Source of the DNA: CAVVEC01 sp963770485
GTDB taxonomy: Bacteria > Acidobacteriota > Terriglobia > Terriglobales > Acidobacteriaceae
Assembly (NCBI GenBank): GCA_963770485.1
Contig: CAVYPX010000003.1
Location: 1-64,000, forward strand
Direction: 5' to 3'
Length of the DNA: 64,000 nt
Shown: positions 32,879 through 41,854 of the stretch, piece after piece
How the letters are laid out: each line of letters opens with the position of its first letter
Position numbering within the stretch: the first letter of the stretch is position 1
Notes under the pieces: model-generated
Seen by the model: the letters and a program-made list of their open reading frames with translations, nothing else
Told to the model about the DNA's origin: nothing
Databases searched by the model: none
Made by a program: the position numbers and the translations under genes

Positions 32879-35386
32879 CTACCCCACAGTCGCGGCTTGC
32901 GCGGGCGCGGGGCGTTCGTAGTCGCACTCTTTGTTGGGACATGCAATGACTGGACCCGATTTCAGCGTCTTTTCGACCAGGTACTCGCCGCCGCAACTCG
33001 GGCATTTCTCCGCAATCGGCTTGTTAGCGGAAGTGAACTTGCACTTAGGATAGTTTCCACAACCGTAGAACGTATTTCCCTTGCGCGCTCTCTTCTCCAC
33101 CAGGTCGCCTTCTTTGCAGAGCGGGCACTTCACTCCAATGAAATTCTGCTTGACGTACTTGCATTCTGGATATCCGCTGCAGGCCGTGAACTCACCGTAA
33201 CGGCCGTGGCGGATCATGAGATTGCGCCCACATTTCGGACAGAGCTCGTCCAAAGGAATGTCTGGAACTTTCTTGCCCTGATCCAGGCGGCGGGTGGTCT
33301 TGCAATCGGGGTATCCCGTGCACGCCATGAACTGGCCGAAGCGCCCCCGCTTGAGAACCATCACGCGGCCGCAGTTCTCGCAATATTCCTCTTGTGTGGT
33401 CTCCTGCAAGTCTGCGGAATCAAGATCCGGCAAGTTGATGGGATTTTCTTTGGTGAAGGTACAACTATTCGGATCATCCTTGTCATAGGAGCTGCAAGCG
33501 TAGAAGGATCCGTGCTTGCCCCACTTGATCACGAGCGGGGAACCACAGCGTTCGCACTTCTCGTCCGTGGGCTTCTCCATCCGCTTGATGTTTTCCATGT
33601 GCTTAGCGGCGTAACGGAGGTCCTTCTCGAATTTCTTGTAGAACTCGGCTAGAGCGTCGGTCCACTTCTCCTTGCCTTCTTCGATCTCGTCCAGTTCTTC
33701 CTCGAGCCGCGCGGTGTACTGCACATCGAAAATGTCGGGGAAGTTTGCCACCAGAAGATCGGTAACCACGAGTCCGATTTCCGTGGGTGTGAACTTGCCG
33801 CCCAGCTTCTGCACGTACTGCCGCTCCTGGATCGTGCTGAGAATGGCAGAGTAGGTCGAAGGACGTCCGATGCCGCGCTCTTCGAGTTCCTTCACTAGCG
33901 AAGCCTCGTTGTAGCGCGGCGGAGGCTCAGTGAAGTGTTGCTCGGGCTTCAGTTCCTTGAGCGTCAGCTTCTGACCGGGCTCAAGCGCAGGCAACTTGTG
34001 CTTGAGTTCTTCGTCCTCTTCGTCCTTGCCTTCCTTGGACTCTTCGTAAACTTTGAGAAAGCCGTCGAACTTCAGCACAGAGCCGGTCACGCGGAACCAG
34101 AACGTCTCCACGCCGGATTTTGCATCGATGTCCACCGTCGTCTGGTCGAACACCGCCGGCATGATTTGCGAGGCCACGAAACGCTGCCAGATCAGTTTGT
34201 AAACTTTATATTCATCTTCTTTCAAATATTGCTTGATCTGATCGGGATGGCGCATCACCGAGGTCGGCCGGATCGCTTCGTGGGCAGCCTGGGCTTCTTT
34301 TTTCTCTTTGTAGGCATTCGGCGTCTCCGGCAAGTATGAATCGCCGTATTGGGACTTGATGTACTCGCGCACTTCCGTCAGAGCCTCGTTCGAGACCCGC
34401 GTCGAGTCGGTACGCATATAGGTGATCAGACCGACCAGTCCTTCTTCGCCGAGTTCCACGCCTTCATAGAGCCGCTGCGCAATCATCATGGTGCGCTTCA
34501 CGCTAAAGCGAAGTTTGCGCGACGAATCCTGCTGCAGCTTGCTGGTGGTAAATGGCGGCGTGGCATTGCGCCGCCGCTCCTTGCGATCGACGGTGCGAAC
34601 TACCCAATCCGCCTGCTCCAGCGCCGCGCGAATCTTCTCCGCTTCCTCGCCGTTGGCAATCTCGACCTTCTCTTCCCCTTTGCCGACAAACCGGGCGTCG
34701 AAGGCGGGAGGCTTGGACAAATGAGCGTCAATGGTCCAGTATTCCTTTTTCTCGAACGCCTTGATTTCGCGCTCGCGCTCAACGATCAAGCGCAACGCGA
34801 CGGTTTGCACGCGTCCGGCGGACAAGCCGCGCCGCACTTTATCCCACAGCAGAGGCGACACCTGATAGCCGACGAGCCGGTCCAGCACACGCCGGGCCTG
34901 TTGGGCGTCCACCAGGTGCTGATCGATGTCCCGCGGGTGTTCAAATGCCGCGCGTACCGCGCGCTGCGTGATCTCGTTGAATGTGACCCGGCGGATGCGC
35001 TCGCCCTGCTCATCTTTCTTCTTCTTTTTCTTCTTCCCCTTAGAGTCATCATCCAATTCTTCCGCCAAATGGGCAGCGATGGCTTCCCCTTCGCGATCCG
35101 GGTCGGGCGCAAGGTAAATTGTGTCCATGCCCAGTGCCAGCTTCTTGAGCTTGGCCAGAACCTTCTCTTTTCCGGGGATGACAATGTATTCGGTGTCGAA
35201 GTCCTGATCGACGTCGACCCCAAGAGTGCTCTTGGGCAGATCTTTCACATGGCCGAGCGAAGCCTCGACCGTGTAACCCTTGCCCAGATACTTCTGGATG
35301 GTCTTCGCCTTGGCGGGCGACTCAACGATGACTAAACCTTTGGCCAATGTGTCCTCAGTGGATGGTTTCGTTTTTGAAGCTAGCAC
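32879..35386 (-). CDS. topA: DNA topoisomerase I
   Basis: An 835-residue type IA topoisomerase. The TOPRIM domain begins LVIVESPAKAKTIQKYLGKGY; the catalytic Tyr is in GLITYMRTDSTRVS. The C-terminal 250 residues hold several four-Cys zinc fingers (CERCGSPLVIKWGKHGSFYACS, then others beginning CENCG, CPKCG, CPLC and CPSCG), which is more than in E. coli TopA. A Lys-rich stretch (KGKKKKKKKDE) interrupts the TOPRIM region. It relaxes negative supercoils. Confidence 0.97.
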   Translation of the reverse strand: MLASKTKPSTEDTLAKGLVIVESPAKAKTIQKYLGKGYTVEASLGHVKDLPKSTLGVDVDQDFDTEYIVIPGKEKVLAKLKKLALGMDTIYLAPDPDREGEAIAAHLAEELDDDSKGKKKKKKKDEQGERIRRVTFNEITQRAVRAAFEHPRDIDQHLVDAQQARRVLDRLVGYQVSPLLWDKVRRGLSAGRVQTVALRLIVEREREIKAFEKKEYWTIDAHLSKPPAFDARFVGKGEEKVEIANGEEAEKIRAALEQADWVVRTVDRKERRRNATPPFTTSKLQQDSSRKLRFSVKRTMMIAQRLYEGVELGEEGLVGLITYMRTDSTRVSNEALTEVREYIKSQYGDSYLPETPNAYKEKKEAQAAHEAIRPTSVMRHPDQIKQYLKEDEYKVYKLIWQRFVASQIMPAVFDQTTVDIDAKSGVETFWFRVTGSVLKFDGFLKVYEESKEGKDEEDEELKHKLPALEPGQKLTLKELKPEQHFTEPPPRYNEASLVKELEERGIGRPSTYSAILSTIQERQYVQKLGGKFTPTEIGLVVTDLLVANFPDIFDVQYTARLEEELDEIEEGKEKWTDALAEFYKKFEKDLRYAAKHMENIKRMEKPTDEKCERCGSPLVIKWGKHGSFYACSSYDKDDPNSCTFTKENPINLPDLDSADLQETTQEEYCENCGRVMVLKRGRFGQFMACTGYPDCKTTRRLDQGKKVPDIPLDELCPKCGRNLMIRHGRYGEFTACSGYPECKYVKQNFIGVKCPLCKEGDLVEKRARKGNTFYGCGNYPKCKFTSANKPIAEKCPSCGGEYLVEKTLKSGPVIACPNKECDYERPAPAQAATVG

Positions 35387-35420
35387 GAATGTGGCGGCGG
35401 CAACAAGTTACCGCACCCGA

Positions 35421-35450
35421 GCTCTCAGCTTTCAGCTGTCAGCTCTCAGC
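35421..35450. repeat. AGCTGAAAGCTG-type repeat, left arm
   Basis: GCTCTCAGCTTTCAGCTGTC and AGCTCTCAGC occupy 35421-35450, in the orientation opposite to the copy at 35820-35843. It forms the last codons of the four-helix-bundle gene (stop at 35432). Confidence 0.65.
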
Positions 35451-35791
35451 TTGTGGATGAGCGAAGCCAGCATGCGTTTTACCTCGACCGCTCCTTCCGA
35501 GAGTCGCTGAAAATCAACCGCCCGCAAAAGTTCAAGATCGCGGGCGAGCAGCAGGTGATACTCAAGTTCGCTGGCCGAACCCATTGCGATCTGCAGAAAC
35601 CGTCCGAATTCGCAATCACCCTTCCTGCAGGAACCTTCGGCAATGTTGGCGCCGATCGAAGCGGCCGACCTCCGCATCTGACTGGTCAACCCATAGACTT
35701 CGTCTCGTGGAAAGGATTTGCTCGATTTGTACACATCCAGTGTCAGGACGTGAGCTTTCTCCCAGACCTTGAGATTCTTGAAGCTTTGCAC
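35432..35791 (-). CDS. Four-helix bundle protein (S23/IVS-like)
   Basis: A 119-residue protein of the four-helix bundle family (TIGR02436 type), related to proteins encoded in 23S rRNA intervening sequences and to the Avd helper of diversity-generating retroelements. SFKNLKVWEKAHVLTLDVYK, LTSQMRRSAASIGANIAEG and ASELEYHLLLARDLELL are typical. The start is taken as GTG at 35791, seven bases after GGAGG; the GTG at 35800 overlaps that site. Inverted AGCTGAAAGCTG-type repeats flank the gene closely on both sides. Function in this setting is unknown. Confidence 0.85.
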   Translation of the reverse strand: MQSFKNLKVWEKAHVLTLDVYKSSKSFPRDEVYGLTSQMRRSAASIGANIAEGSCRKGDCEFGRFLQIAMGSASELEYHLLLARDLELLRAVDFQRLSEGAVEVKRMLASLIHKLRADS

Positions 35792-35819
35792 GTTAGTCAC
35801 CTCCGCAAGTTGCTCGGTC

Positions 35820-35843
35820 AGGCTGAAAGCTGAAAGCTGAGAT
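35820..35843. repeat. AGCTGAAAGCTG-type repeat, right arm
   Basis: GGCTGAAAGCTGAAAGCTGA at 35821-35840 is the inverted counterpart of the arm at 35421-35450. It sits between the start of the four-helix-bundle gene and the end of dprA. Confidence 0.65.
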
Positions 35844-35849
35844 AGAGCT

Positions 35850-37019
35850 CTAAAAGCTCTTCACAAAATTCTTGCCGGGCAGTTGCTTGATCCGGCCGGC
35901 TAGTTCCAGCTCGAACAGAGCAGCGAATATTTCCGAAGACGAAACATCCGGCTCCAATCGCTCGACAATTTCATCGATGTGGGTGGATTCATCCGCCTTG
36001 AGGATCGCGAAAATCTTCTTTTCGTGAGGTGACAGCTCCGCTTCCCCGAATAGAGATGCGGTTTGCCCGGTTGGCGATTCATTGCCATCCTTGGGTGTGA
36101 GCGTAAGCCGCACATCTGCCGGGAGTTCCTCCCAGACATCTTCCCAGGTCGCTACCAGCTTGGCGCCCTGTTTGATCAAGGTGTTCGGTGTCCACGAGCC
36201 CTTGTTGGTGACGTTGCCCGGCACCGCGAAAACCTCGCGGTTCTGCTCCAAAGCGCAGCGGGCGGTAATGCGCGTACCGCTGTATTCGGCGGCTTCCACC
36301 ACCAGGACGCCCAGCGAGATTCCGCTGATGATGCGGTTACGAATGGGAAAATTCTGGGGCGCGGCAAAGGTGCCGAGCGGAAACTCAGAAATTACTGCTC
36401 CACCAAGAGCCAGTATCTGTTCCATCAGCCGCGTGTTCTCCTTGGGGTATATCACGTCTACGCCTGTGCCAAACACGGCCACGGTTTTGCCTTTGGCCGC
36501 GATGGCGCCCCGGTGCCCTGCGGTATCGACGCCGCGTGCCATGCCGCTGAAAATCACCAGGCCGCGCGCCGCCAGATCGCAGGCCAATCGTTCGGCCACG
36601 CCGGAGCCATAGGGCGTGGGGTGACGCGTGCCCACCAGCGCGATTCCTGGCATTGAGATCGCGTCTACATTTCCACGCACGTAGAGAATGACCGGAGGAT
36701 CATATATCTGCTTCAAGGGCGCCGGATAGGCAGGATCTTCGAGAGCGACGACGCGCACATCTGCCGCCGCCGCCCGCGCCAATTCATCGTTGGCCAGTTC
36801 CATGGACCGTCCCGTGCCAAGCGATTGCGCAGAGACTGACTGGATGCCGGCGGCTTCCAGTTCGGTCAAAGACGCCCGGAACACGCCTTGGATGCCGCCA
36901 AAAAATTCCACCAGCCGGCGAGCCTTCGTCGGACCCAGTCCGGGCGTCATGGCTAAGGCAAGCCACTGCAGCGCGGGCGTTTCTGTGGTTTCGCGGACTG
37001 CGGCGATGGCTTCGGGCAT
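35850..37019 (-). CDS. dprA: DNA processing protein DprA
   Basis: A 389-residue protein starting at the ATG at 37019, with GGAGG six bases upstream. An early helix-hairpin-helix region (MTPGLGPTKARRLVEFFGG) is followed by the Rossmann fold: GIALVGTRHPTPYGSGVAERL, IFSGMARGVDTAGHRGAI, VAVFGTGVDVIYPKEN and NRIISGISLGVLVVEA. The last 70 residues form the winged-helix DprA domain. It loads RecA on incoming single-stranded DNA during transformation. Confidence 0.95.
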   Translation of the reverse strand: MPEAIAAVRETTETPALQWLALAMTPGLGPTKARRLVEFFGGIQGVFRASLTELEAAGIQSVSAQSLGTGRSMELANDELARAAAADVRVVALEDPAYPAPLKQIYDPPVILYVRGNVDAISMPGIALVGTRHPTPYGSGVAERLACDLAARGLVIFSGMARGVDTAGHRGAIAAKGKTVAVFGTGVDVIYPKENTRLMEQILALGGAVISEFPLGTFAAPQNFPIRNRIISGISLGVLVVEAAEYSGTRITARCALEQNREVFAVPGNVTNKGSWTPNTLIKQGAKLVATWEDVWEELPADVRLTLTPKDGNESPTGQTASLFGEAELSPHEKKIFAILKADESTHIDEIVERLEPDVSSSEIFAALFELELAGRIKQLPGKNFVKSF

Positions 37020-37131
37020 GGCAACCTCCAGTAGGCTTCTCGCGGCATCTATACACGGCGGGAAAGGGCTGTCAAGGTAATATGAACAATGCAGGATGAA
37101 CAGCGGTCTGTTAAAATCAAGCGTTCCCTCG

Positions 37132-38013
37132 ATGAAACGCCTGCGAATCTCCACGATTTCTTACCTTAATACTGCGCCTCTGATGTGGGATTTCGAGCAC
37201 GGAGAGGCTGGTTCATCTGAACCTGGTTCGGCTAAGGTTGGTTCGGCCCCGCTTTGCTCGGAGTTCGACATTTCCTACACCATCCCCGCGCAGTGTGCCG
37301 CCAGTCTGCGGGAGGGATCGGCCGATATCGGTATCATTCCAGCGGCGGCTTACGCCAGTATTCCCGATCTTGCCATCCTGCCTGGGGTCGCGATTGCTTC
37401 CCGGCGAGCGGTTCGCTCCATACTGCTGGTCAGCAAAGTTCTACTGGAGAAGATTCACAGCGTCGCTTTGGATACTTCGTCCCTGACTTCGGTTGCACTG
37501 ATCAAGGTTCTGTTCGCGAAATGGTGGGGCGGGGGCAGGACGTTGGCCCCGATGTCCCCGGATATCGAACAGATGTTGAAACTGCACGATGCCGGCCTGG
37601 TGATTGGCGATCCCGCACTTCAAATCGACCGGTCGCGCCACATCACTTACGATCTCGCTGAGGAATGGACGGGTTTCACCGGCAAGCCGTTTGTCTTCGC
37701 CTTCTGGGCAGTTCGGCAGGCCGCCCTGAGGGAGGCGCCTCGCCATTTGGATCTCGCTACAGTGTTTCAGAAATCCCGCGATCACGGGTTGCTGCCGGAG
37801 AACCTGGATCGAATCGCCAGCGAATGGGCTCCGCGGTTGGGCTTAAGCCAAGTGGAAGTCAAGAATTATCTTACCGAGAACATTCACTACTACCTCGATC
37901 CGGCGTGTCTGGAGGGTCTGCAACTTTTCTACCGTTATGCGCAGGAATGCGGGGCACTGCCTTCCGCACCTCAGTTGTTTTTTCTGGATGTGGCAAAGGC
38001 GGCGGTGGGTTAG
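37132..38013 (+). CDS. mqnA: Menaquinone biosynthesis protein MqnA (chorismate dehydratase)
   Basis: A 293-residue protein of the MqnA/periplasmic-binding fold. The start MKRLRISTISYLNTAPLMWDF is typical; ISYTIPAQCAASLREGSADIGIIPAAAY follows. It dehydrates chorismate to 3-enolpyruvylbenzoate, the first step of the futalosine route to menaquinone. An earlier ATG at 37096 is possible, but the family begins at MKRL. MqnC and MqnD are also in this window, so the route is confirmed. Confidence 0.9.
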   Translation: MKRLRISTISYLNTAPLMWDFEHGEAGSSEPGSAKVGSAPLCSEFDISYTIPAQCAASLREGSADIGIIPAAAYASIPDLAILPGVAIASRRAVRSILLVSKVLLEKIHSVALDTSSLTSVALIKVLFAKWWGGGRTLAPMSPDIEQMLKLHDAGLVIGDPALQIDRSRHITYDLAEEWTGFTGKPFVFAFWAVRQAALREAPRHLDLATVFQKSRDHGLLPENLDRIASEWAPRLGLSQVEVKNYLTENIHYYLDPACLEGLQLFYRYAQECGALPSAPQLFFLDVAKAAVG

Positions 38014-38067
38014 TCTTATTTCCCTATCGTGCAACTCTGCACTGTAGACTACCTGCATCGCACCCGA

Positions 38068-38670
38068 ATGCTGCCGCATATCCAGTCTTTGCTCGTGATC
38101 TCGAACTGGGTGCGACTGCGCCGCTTAGGTGGGTGGGGACTGGTTTTGTTGGGAGTCGCGGACAATTCTGTCATCCCGCTGACCGGCAGCATGGACGTTC
38201 TGACCATCTGGCTGGCCGCCCGCCATCGTGAACCGTGGCCCTACTACGCGCTCATGGCGACAATTGGAGCGGTGCTTGGCGGCTACATCACATACAGTCT
38301 GGCGCGAAAGGGCGGCAAGGAAGCGATGGAGCGCAGGCTCTCGAGAAGAAGAGCCAACAAAGTTTACAAGAAGTTCCAACGATGGGGATTCGGCGCGATC
38401 GCGATTCCGGCTCTGTTGCCTCCACCTTTTCCGTTTGTGCCCTTCCTGCTGGCGGCAGGCGCCATGCAGTACTCGCGAATGAAGTTTCTGGGAGCACTTG
38501 TACTCGGCCGCGGAGTCCGCTATTCGATAGCTGCCTACCTCGGAATGGTCTACGGAAACCACATCGTTCGCTTCTTCGCCCGGTACGACAAACTGGCTGT
38601 GGGCGTACTGATCGGCCTGGCTATCGTGGGCGGGATTCTTGCATTGATCCAGTATCTTCGCAATAGATAA
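38068..38670 (+). CDS. VTT/DedA-like membrane protein
   Basis: About 200 residues with several membrane spans; the start is taken as ATG at 38068 (a GTG frame at 38029 is longer but less likely). VADNSVIPLTGSMDVL and the later FGAIAIPALLPPPFPFVPFLLAAGAMQYSRMKFL follow the VTT/DedA pattern, including the conserved Pro-rich turn and Gly/Arg helix (LGRGVRYSIAAYLG). Members move lipids across membranes. It lies between mqnA and mqnC. Confidence 0.8.
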   Translation: MLPHIQSLLVISNWVRLRRLGGWGLVLLGVADNSVIPLTGSMDVLTIWLAARHREPWPYYALMATIGAVLGGYITYSLARKGGKEAMERRLSRRRANKVYKKFQRWGFGAIAIPALLPPPFPFVPFLLAAGAMQYSRMKFLGALVLGRGVRYSIAAYLGMVYGNHIVRFFARYDKLAVGVLIGLAIVGGILALIQYLRNR

Positions 38671-38773
38671 TGAGGTGGTTGCTCCCGTCGTTCGCAGCCC
38701 TGCCTGACGCTGGTTAAGTTTGGAACAACTGTCTTGCCTCCGTTAGAATTGTTAAAGTCGGACCTGATTCCTC

Positions 38774-39820
38774 ATGTCCCTAACCCAACAGCAGGCTGTC
38801 GACCTTTTTCGTTCCGATGATCTGATCGGCATCGGCATGGAAGCCAATGCTGTGCGCCGCAAGCTGCATCCTGAAGGCGTGGTCACGTACATCATCGACC
38901 GCAATATCAACTACACGAATTTCTGCACCGAATACTGCACGTTCTGCGCGTTCTATCGGCCGCTGAAGGGGCCGAAAGCCAAAGAGGGATACATTCTCGA
39001 ATTCGATACGATATACGACAAGATTCGAGAGACCGTCGAACTGGGCGGAACGGGCGTGCTGATGCAAGGCGGCCTGCATCCCGATCTCAAAATTGATTGG
39101 CATGAGCAGATGCTGCGCGGCATCAAGCAGCGTTTTCCCCAGGTTCATCTGCACTGCTATTCCGCTTCGGAAATCATTGCTATCGCGGAATACAGCGGAC
39201 TCAGTATCCGCGACACGATTGCTCGGCTCAGGGATGCCGGCCTGGATTCCATTCCCGGCGGCGGGGCGGAGATTCTCGACGACGAAGTTCGCTACAAGAT
39301 CGCGCGTCTGAAATGCCTGACCGGGGATTGGCTCAATGTGCATCGCACCGCGCATCAGCTCGGCATGAGGACGACCGCGACCATGATGTTCGGCGTGGGC
39401 GAAAGCTACGAACACCGCGCCAATCATTTCCAGCAGCTTTACGACTTGCAGGAAGAGACCGGGGGCTTCACGGCATTTATTCCGTGGACTTTTCAACCGG
39501 CGAATACAGCGTTAGGCGGGCGCCACTGGGATGAAGCTACGGCGGTCGAGTACTTGAAAACCCTGGCGATCTCGCGGCTCTATCTTTCGAATTTCTTGAA
39601 CGTGCAATCAAGCTGGGTGACGCAGGGCCTGAAAGTCTGCCAGCTTGGCCTGCAATTCGGCGGTAACGACGTCGGCTCGGTGATGCTGGAAGAGAACGTG
39701 GTCCGCGCCGCCGGCGTGACAAATTGTACGACTGAAGAAGAGTTGCGCCGAATCATCCGCGACGCGGGATTCAAACCCGTGCAGCGCGACACCCTCTATA
39801 GAACCTACTTCCTGAACTAG
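38774..39820 (+). CDS. mqnC: Cyclic dehypoxanthine futalosine synthase MqnC
   Basis: A 348-residue radical SAM enzyme. NYTNFCTEYCTFCAFYR gives the Cys-x3-Cys-x2-Cys iron-sulfur motif, followed by GTGVLMQGGLHPDLKIDW and IPGGGAEIL. It makes cyclic dehypoxanthine futalosine in the menaquinone pathway. It is preceded by the DedA-like gene and by mqnA, an arrangement that suggests a small menaquinone cluster. MqnD is 7 kb downstream. Confidence 0.96.
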   Translation: MSLTQQQAVDLFRSDDLIGIGMEANAVRRKLHPEGVVTYIIDRNINYTNFCTEYCTFCAFYRPLKGPKAKEGYILEFDTIYDKIRETVELGGTGVLMQGGLHPDLKIDWHEQMLRGIKQRFPQVHLHCYSASEIIAIAEYSGLSIRDTIARLRDAGLDSIPGGGAEILDDEVRYKIARLKCLTGDWLNVHRTAHQLGMRTTATMMFGVGESYEHRANHFQQLYDLQEETGGFTAFIPWTFQPANTALGGRHWDEATAVEYLKTLAISRLYLSNFLNVQSSWVTQGLKVCQLGLQFGGNDVGSVMLEENVVRAAGVTNCTTEEELRRIIRDAGFKPVQRDTLYRTYFLN

Positions 39821-40032
39821 GCCGAAATGCGGGGGATCCCGCAGCCCAGGGAAGGCTAAAGCCCGCCGAACCTCCGGAGAAGACCTGTGGAAATCGTGCT
39901 CCTGCTTACCGCCAACCCCGGCTGAAACTCCTACCCGCTCCAATAATTACTCGTCTATTATCAAATAGTTACAACGATTACCACAGTCCAGGCTCATTTT
40001 TCGCTTGACACAAATGACCAAAGGAATGTAAG

Positions 40033-40059
40033 TTAACACTGTTAACTTAACAGCGTTAA
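40033..40059. promoter_or_regulatory. Tandem palindromic operator of the TetR operon
   Basis: TTAACACTGTTAA (40033-40045) is a perfect palindrome around a central C. TTAACAGCGTTAA (40047-40059) repeats it 14 bp on with slight changes. It overlaps the expected -10 position after TTGACA at 40005-40010, so binding would block transcription. It lies just before the TetR gene. Confidence 0.75.
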
Positions 40060-40076
40060 TAAAGGTAACAAAGATC

Positions 40077-40712
40077 ATGGGAGTCAAAGAGAGGCGCGAA
40101 CGCGAGCGGTCGGAAACGCGGGAGAAGATCCTTGACGCGGCCCGGGAGCTGTTCATCACCGAAGGCTATGACGGCGTCTCCATGCGCAAGGTGGCGGAGA
40201 AGATTGAATACTCCGCGACTGCGATTTACGTGCACTTCGCCGACAAAGAGGAACTCTTTCACGAGCTGTGTCAGCAGGATTTTGCTCGTTTGGCGGAGGT
40301 CTTCCAAAGTTCCGCCATGCCGCTGGATCCGGTGGAGCGTCTCAAGCAGATCGGCCGGACTTACGTCGGATTCGGTCTGCAATACCCCAATCACTACAAG
40401 CTGATGTTCATGACCCCACATCCGGTTCAGGAACCCACCGAAGCGGACTGCGAAATCAAAGGCAACCCCGAAGTGGACGCCTACGCCTTCCTCAAGCTGA
40501 CGGTTCAGCAGGCGATTGACGCGGGATGTTTCCGCGAAGAGTTACGCGACGCTGACCTGCTCTCGCAAACCCTGTGGGCTGCGGTGCATGGTGTGATCTC
40601 GCTGCAGATTGCCAAGGGCTGTGACCACTGGGTGGATTGGCGTCCAATCCAGGAGCGGTCTGAACTCATGCTGGTTGCCACTTTGCGCGGATTTCTCAAG
40701 GAGGAAAAGTAG
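40077..40712 (+). CDS. TetR-family regulator
   Basis: A 211-residue regulator. The HTH is TREKILDAARELFITEGYDGVSMRKVAEKIEYSATAIYVHFADKEELF, the standard TetR pattern; the C-terminal domain is likely a ligand pocket. Two TTAACA palindromes precede its start, so autorepression is likely. The stop is 2 bp before the permease gene of a DevBCA-like exporter, so it probably controls export of a compound toxic to the cell. Confidence 0.93.
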   Translation: MGVKERRERERSETREKILDAARELFITEGYDGVSMRKVAEKIEYSATAIYVHFADKEELFHELCQQDFARLAEVFQSSAMPLDPVERLKQIGRTYVGFGLQYPNHYKLMFMTPHPVQEPTEADCEIKGNPEVDAYAFLKLTVQQAIDAGCFREELRDADLLSQTLWAAVHGVISLQIAKGCDHWVDWRPIQERSELMLVATLRGFLKEEK

Positions 40713-40714
40713 CG

Positions 40715-41839
40715 ATGCCACCTCTTGCCCAACGGAATCTGTTTCACGATAAAGTGCGGCTCACGGTCACGCTCACGGGCATCGTGTTCGCGGTCGTGCT
40801 GATCGTCGTAGAGTTGGGATTGTTCGTCGGCTTCACCGTAACCACTTCAAGCCTGATCGATCACTCCAATGCCGATTTGTGGATCGCGTCGAAGAATGTG
40901 CCGTACATCGAGCAGGGTGTCGCTTTCAGCGAGCGCAAGCTGAATCAGGTTCGGGCCGTTCCCGGAGTCCAGGACGCGGAGAAATACATTGCCCACTGGA
41001 CGCAATGGAAGCGCACGGATGGCAGTGAGGAATCCGTCCAGGTTGTCGGGTTCAACGTGGATTCGCCGCTCGGCCGTCCCTGGAATCTGGTGCAGGGCCG
41101 GGTGGAGGACCTGAAGAATCCGGACGCCATCATCGTTGACGAACTCTACAAAGAAAAACTTGGGGTCACCCGAATCGGCGAGGTGTTTGAAATCCGCGGC
41201 CATCGCGCCCGCATTGCCGGCTTTACCCGCGGCATTCGCGCCTTCACCACGTCACCTTACGTCTTTACGACGTTTAAGAACGCGCAGACCTACAACAACT
41301 TGAGGGAAGACCAAACCTACTACGTCCTGGTGAAGTTGGCGCCGGGAGCCAATTTGGAGCAGGTGCAGCAGAGCATTCTTGAGCGGGTAACAGATGTCGA
41401 GGTGCTCACCACGCCACAATTCAGCCGCATGACGCAAGTCTATTGGATGTTCACCACCGGAGCCGGCGTGGCCGTGCTGCTGGCCGCGATTCTGGGGCTG
41501 GTAGTGGGATTCGTGGTGGTCGCGCAAACCATTTACGCCACCACGGTGGATCACCTGCGCGAATTCGGAACCCTGAAGGCGATGGGCGCTCCTAATAGCT
41601 ATGTTTACAAGGTCATTGTGAAGCAGGCGGCGATCAGCGCGCTGATCGGGTACGTACTGGGCATGATCGTCAGCGCGTTCGTGGTTCACGCCAGCCAGCG
41701 CGGAGGCGCAGCCATCCTGCTGCCAGCGCCCATGGCGGTTGGCATGTTCTTTCTGACGCTCCTGATGTGCATCGGAGCGGCCATGGTTTCTATCAACAAA
41801 GTCACGCGGCTCGATCCCGCGATGGTGTTCAAGGGCTAA
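40715..41839 (+). CDS. ABC transporter permease (DevC-like)
   Basis: A 374-residue permease of the FtsX/MacB type. One N-terminal membrane span (VFAVVLIVVELGLFVGF) precedes a large extracytoplasmic domain; three more spans lie at about residues 250-370. ATTVDHLREFGTLKAMGAPNSYVYKVI is the typical FtsX-like helix. The set of TetR, permease, ATPase and membrane-fusion genes resembles DevBCA exporters. It is coupled to TetR upstream and to the ATPase downstream. Confidence 0.85.
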   Translation: MPPLAQRNLFHDKVRLTVTLTGIVFAVVLIVVELGLFVGFTVTTSSLIDHSNADLWIASKNVPYIEQGVAFSERKLNQVRAVPGVQDAEKYIAHWTQWKRTDGSEESVQVVGFNVDSPLGRPWNLVQGRVEDLKNPDAIIVDELYKEKLGVTRIGEVFEIRGHRARIAGFTRGIRAFTTSPYVFTTFKNAQTYNNLREDQTYYVLVKLAPGANLEQVQQSILERVTDVEVLTTPQFSRMTQVYWMFTTGAGVAVLLAAILGLVVGFVVVAQTIYATTVDHLREFGTLKAMGAPNSYVYKVIVKQAAISALIGYVLGMIVSAFVVHASQRGGAAILLPAPMAVGMFFLTLLMCIGAAMVSINKVTRLDPAMVFKG

Positions 41840-41854
41840 CAGGAGGGAAACGAA

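Noticed and set aside
34349..35335. A 328-codon frame opposite topA
   Set aside because: It is a shadow of the strongly supported topoisomerase gene.
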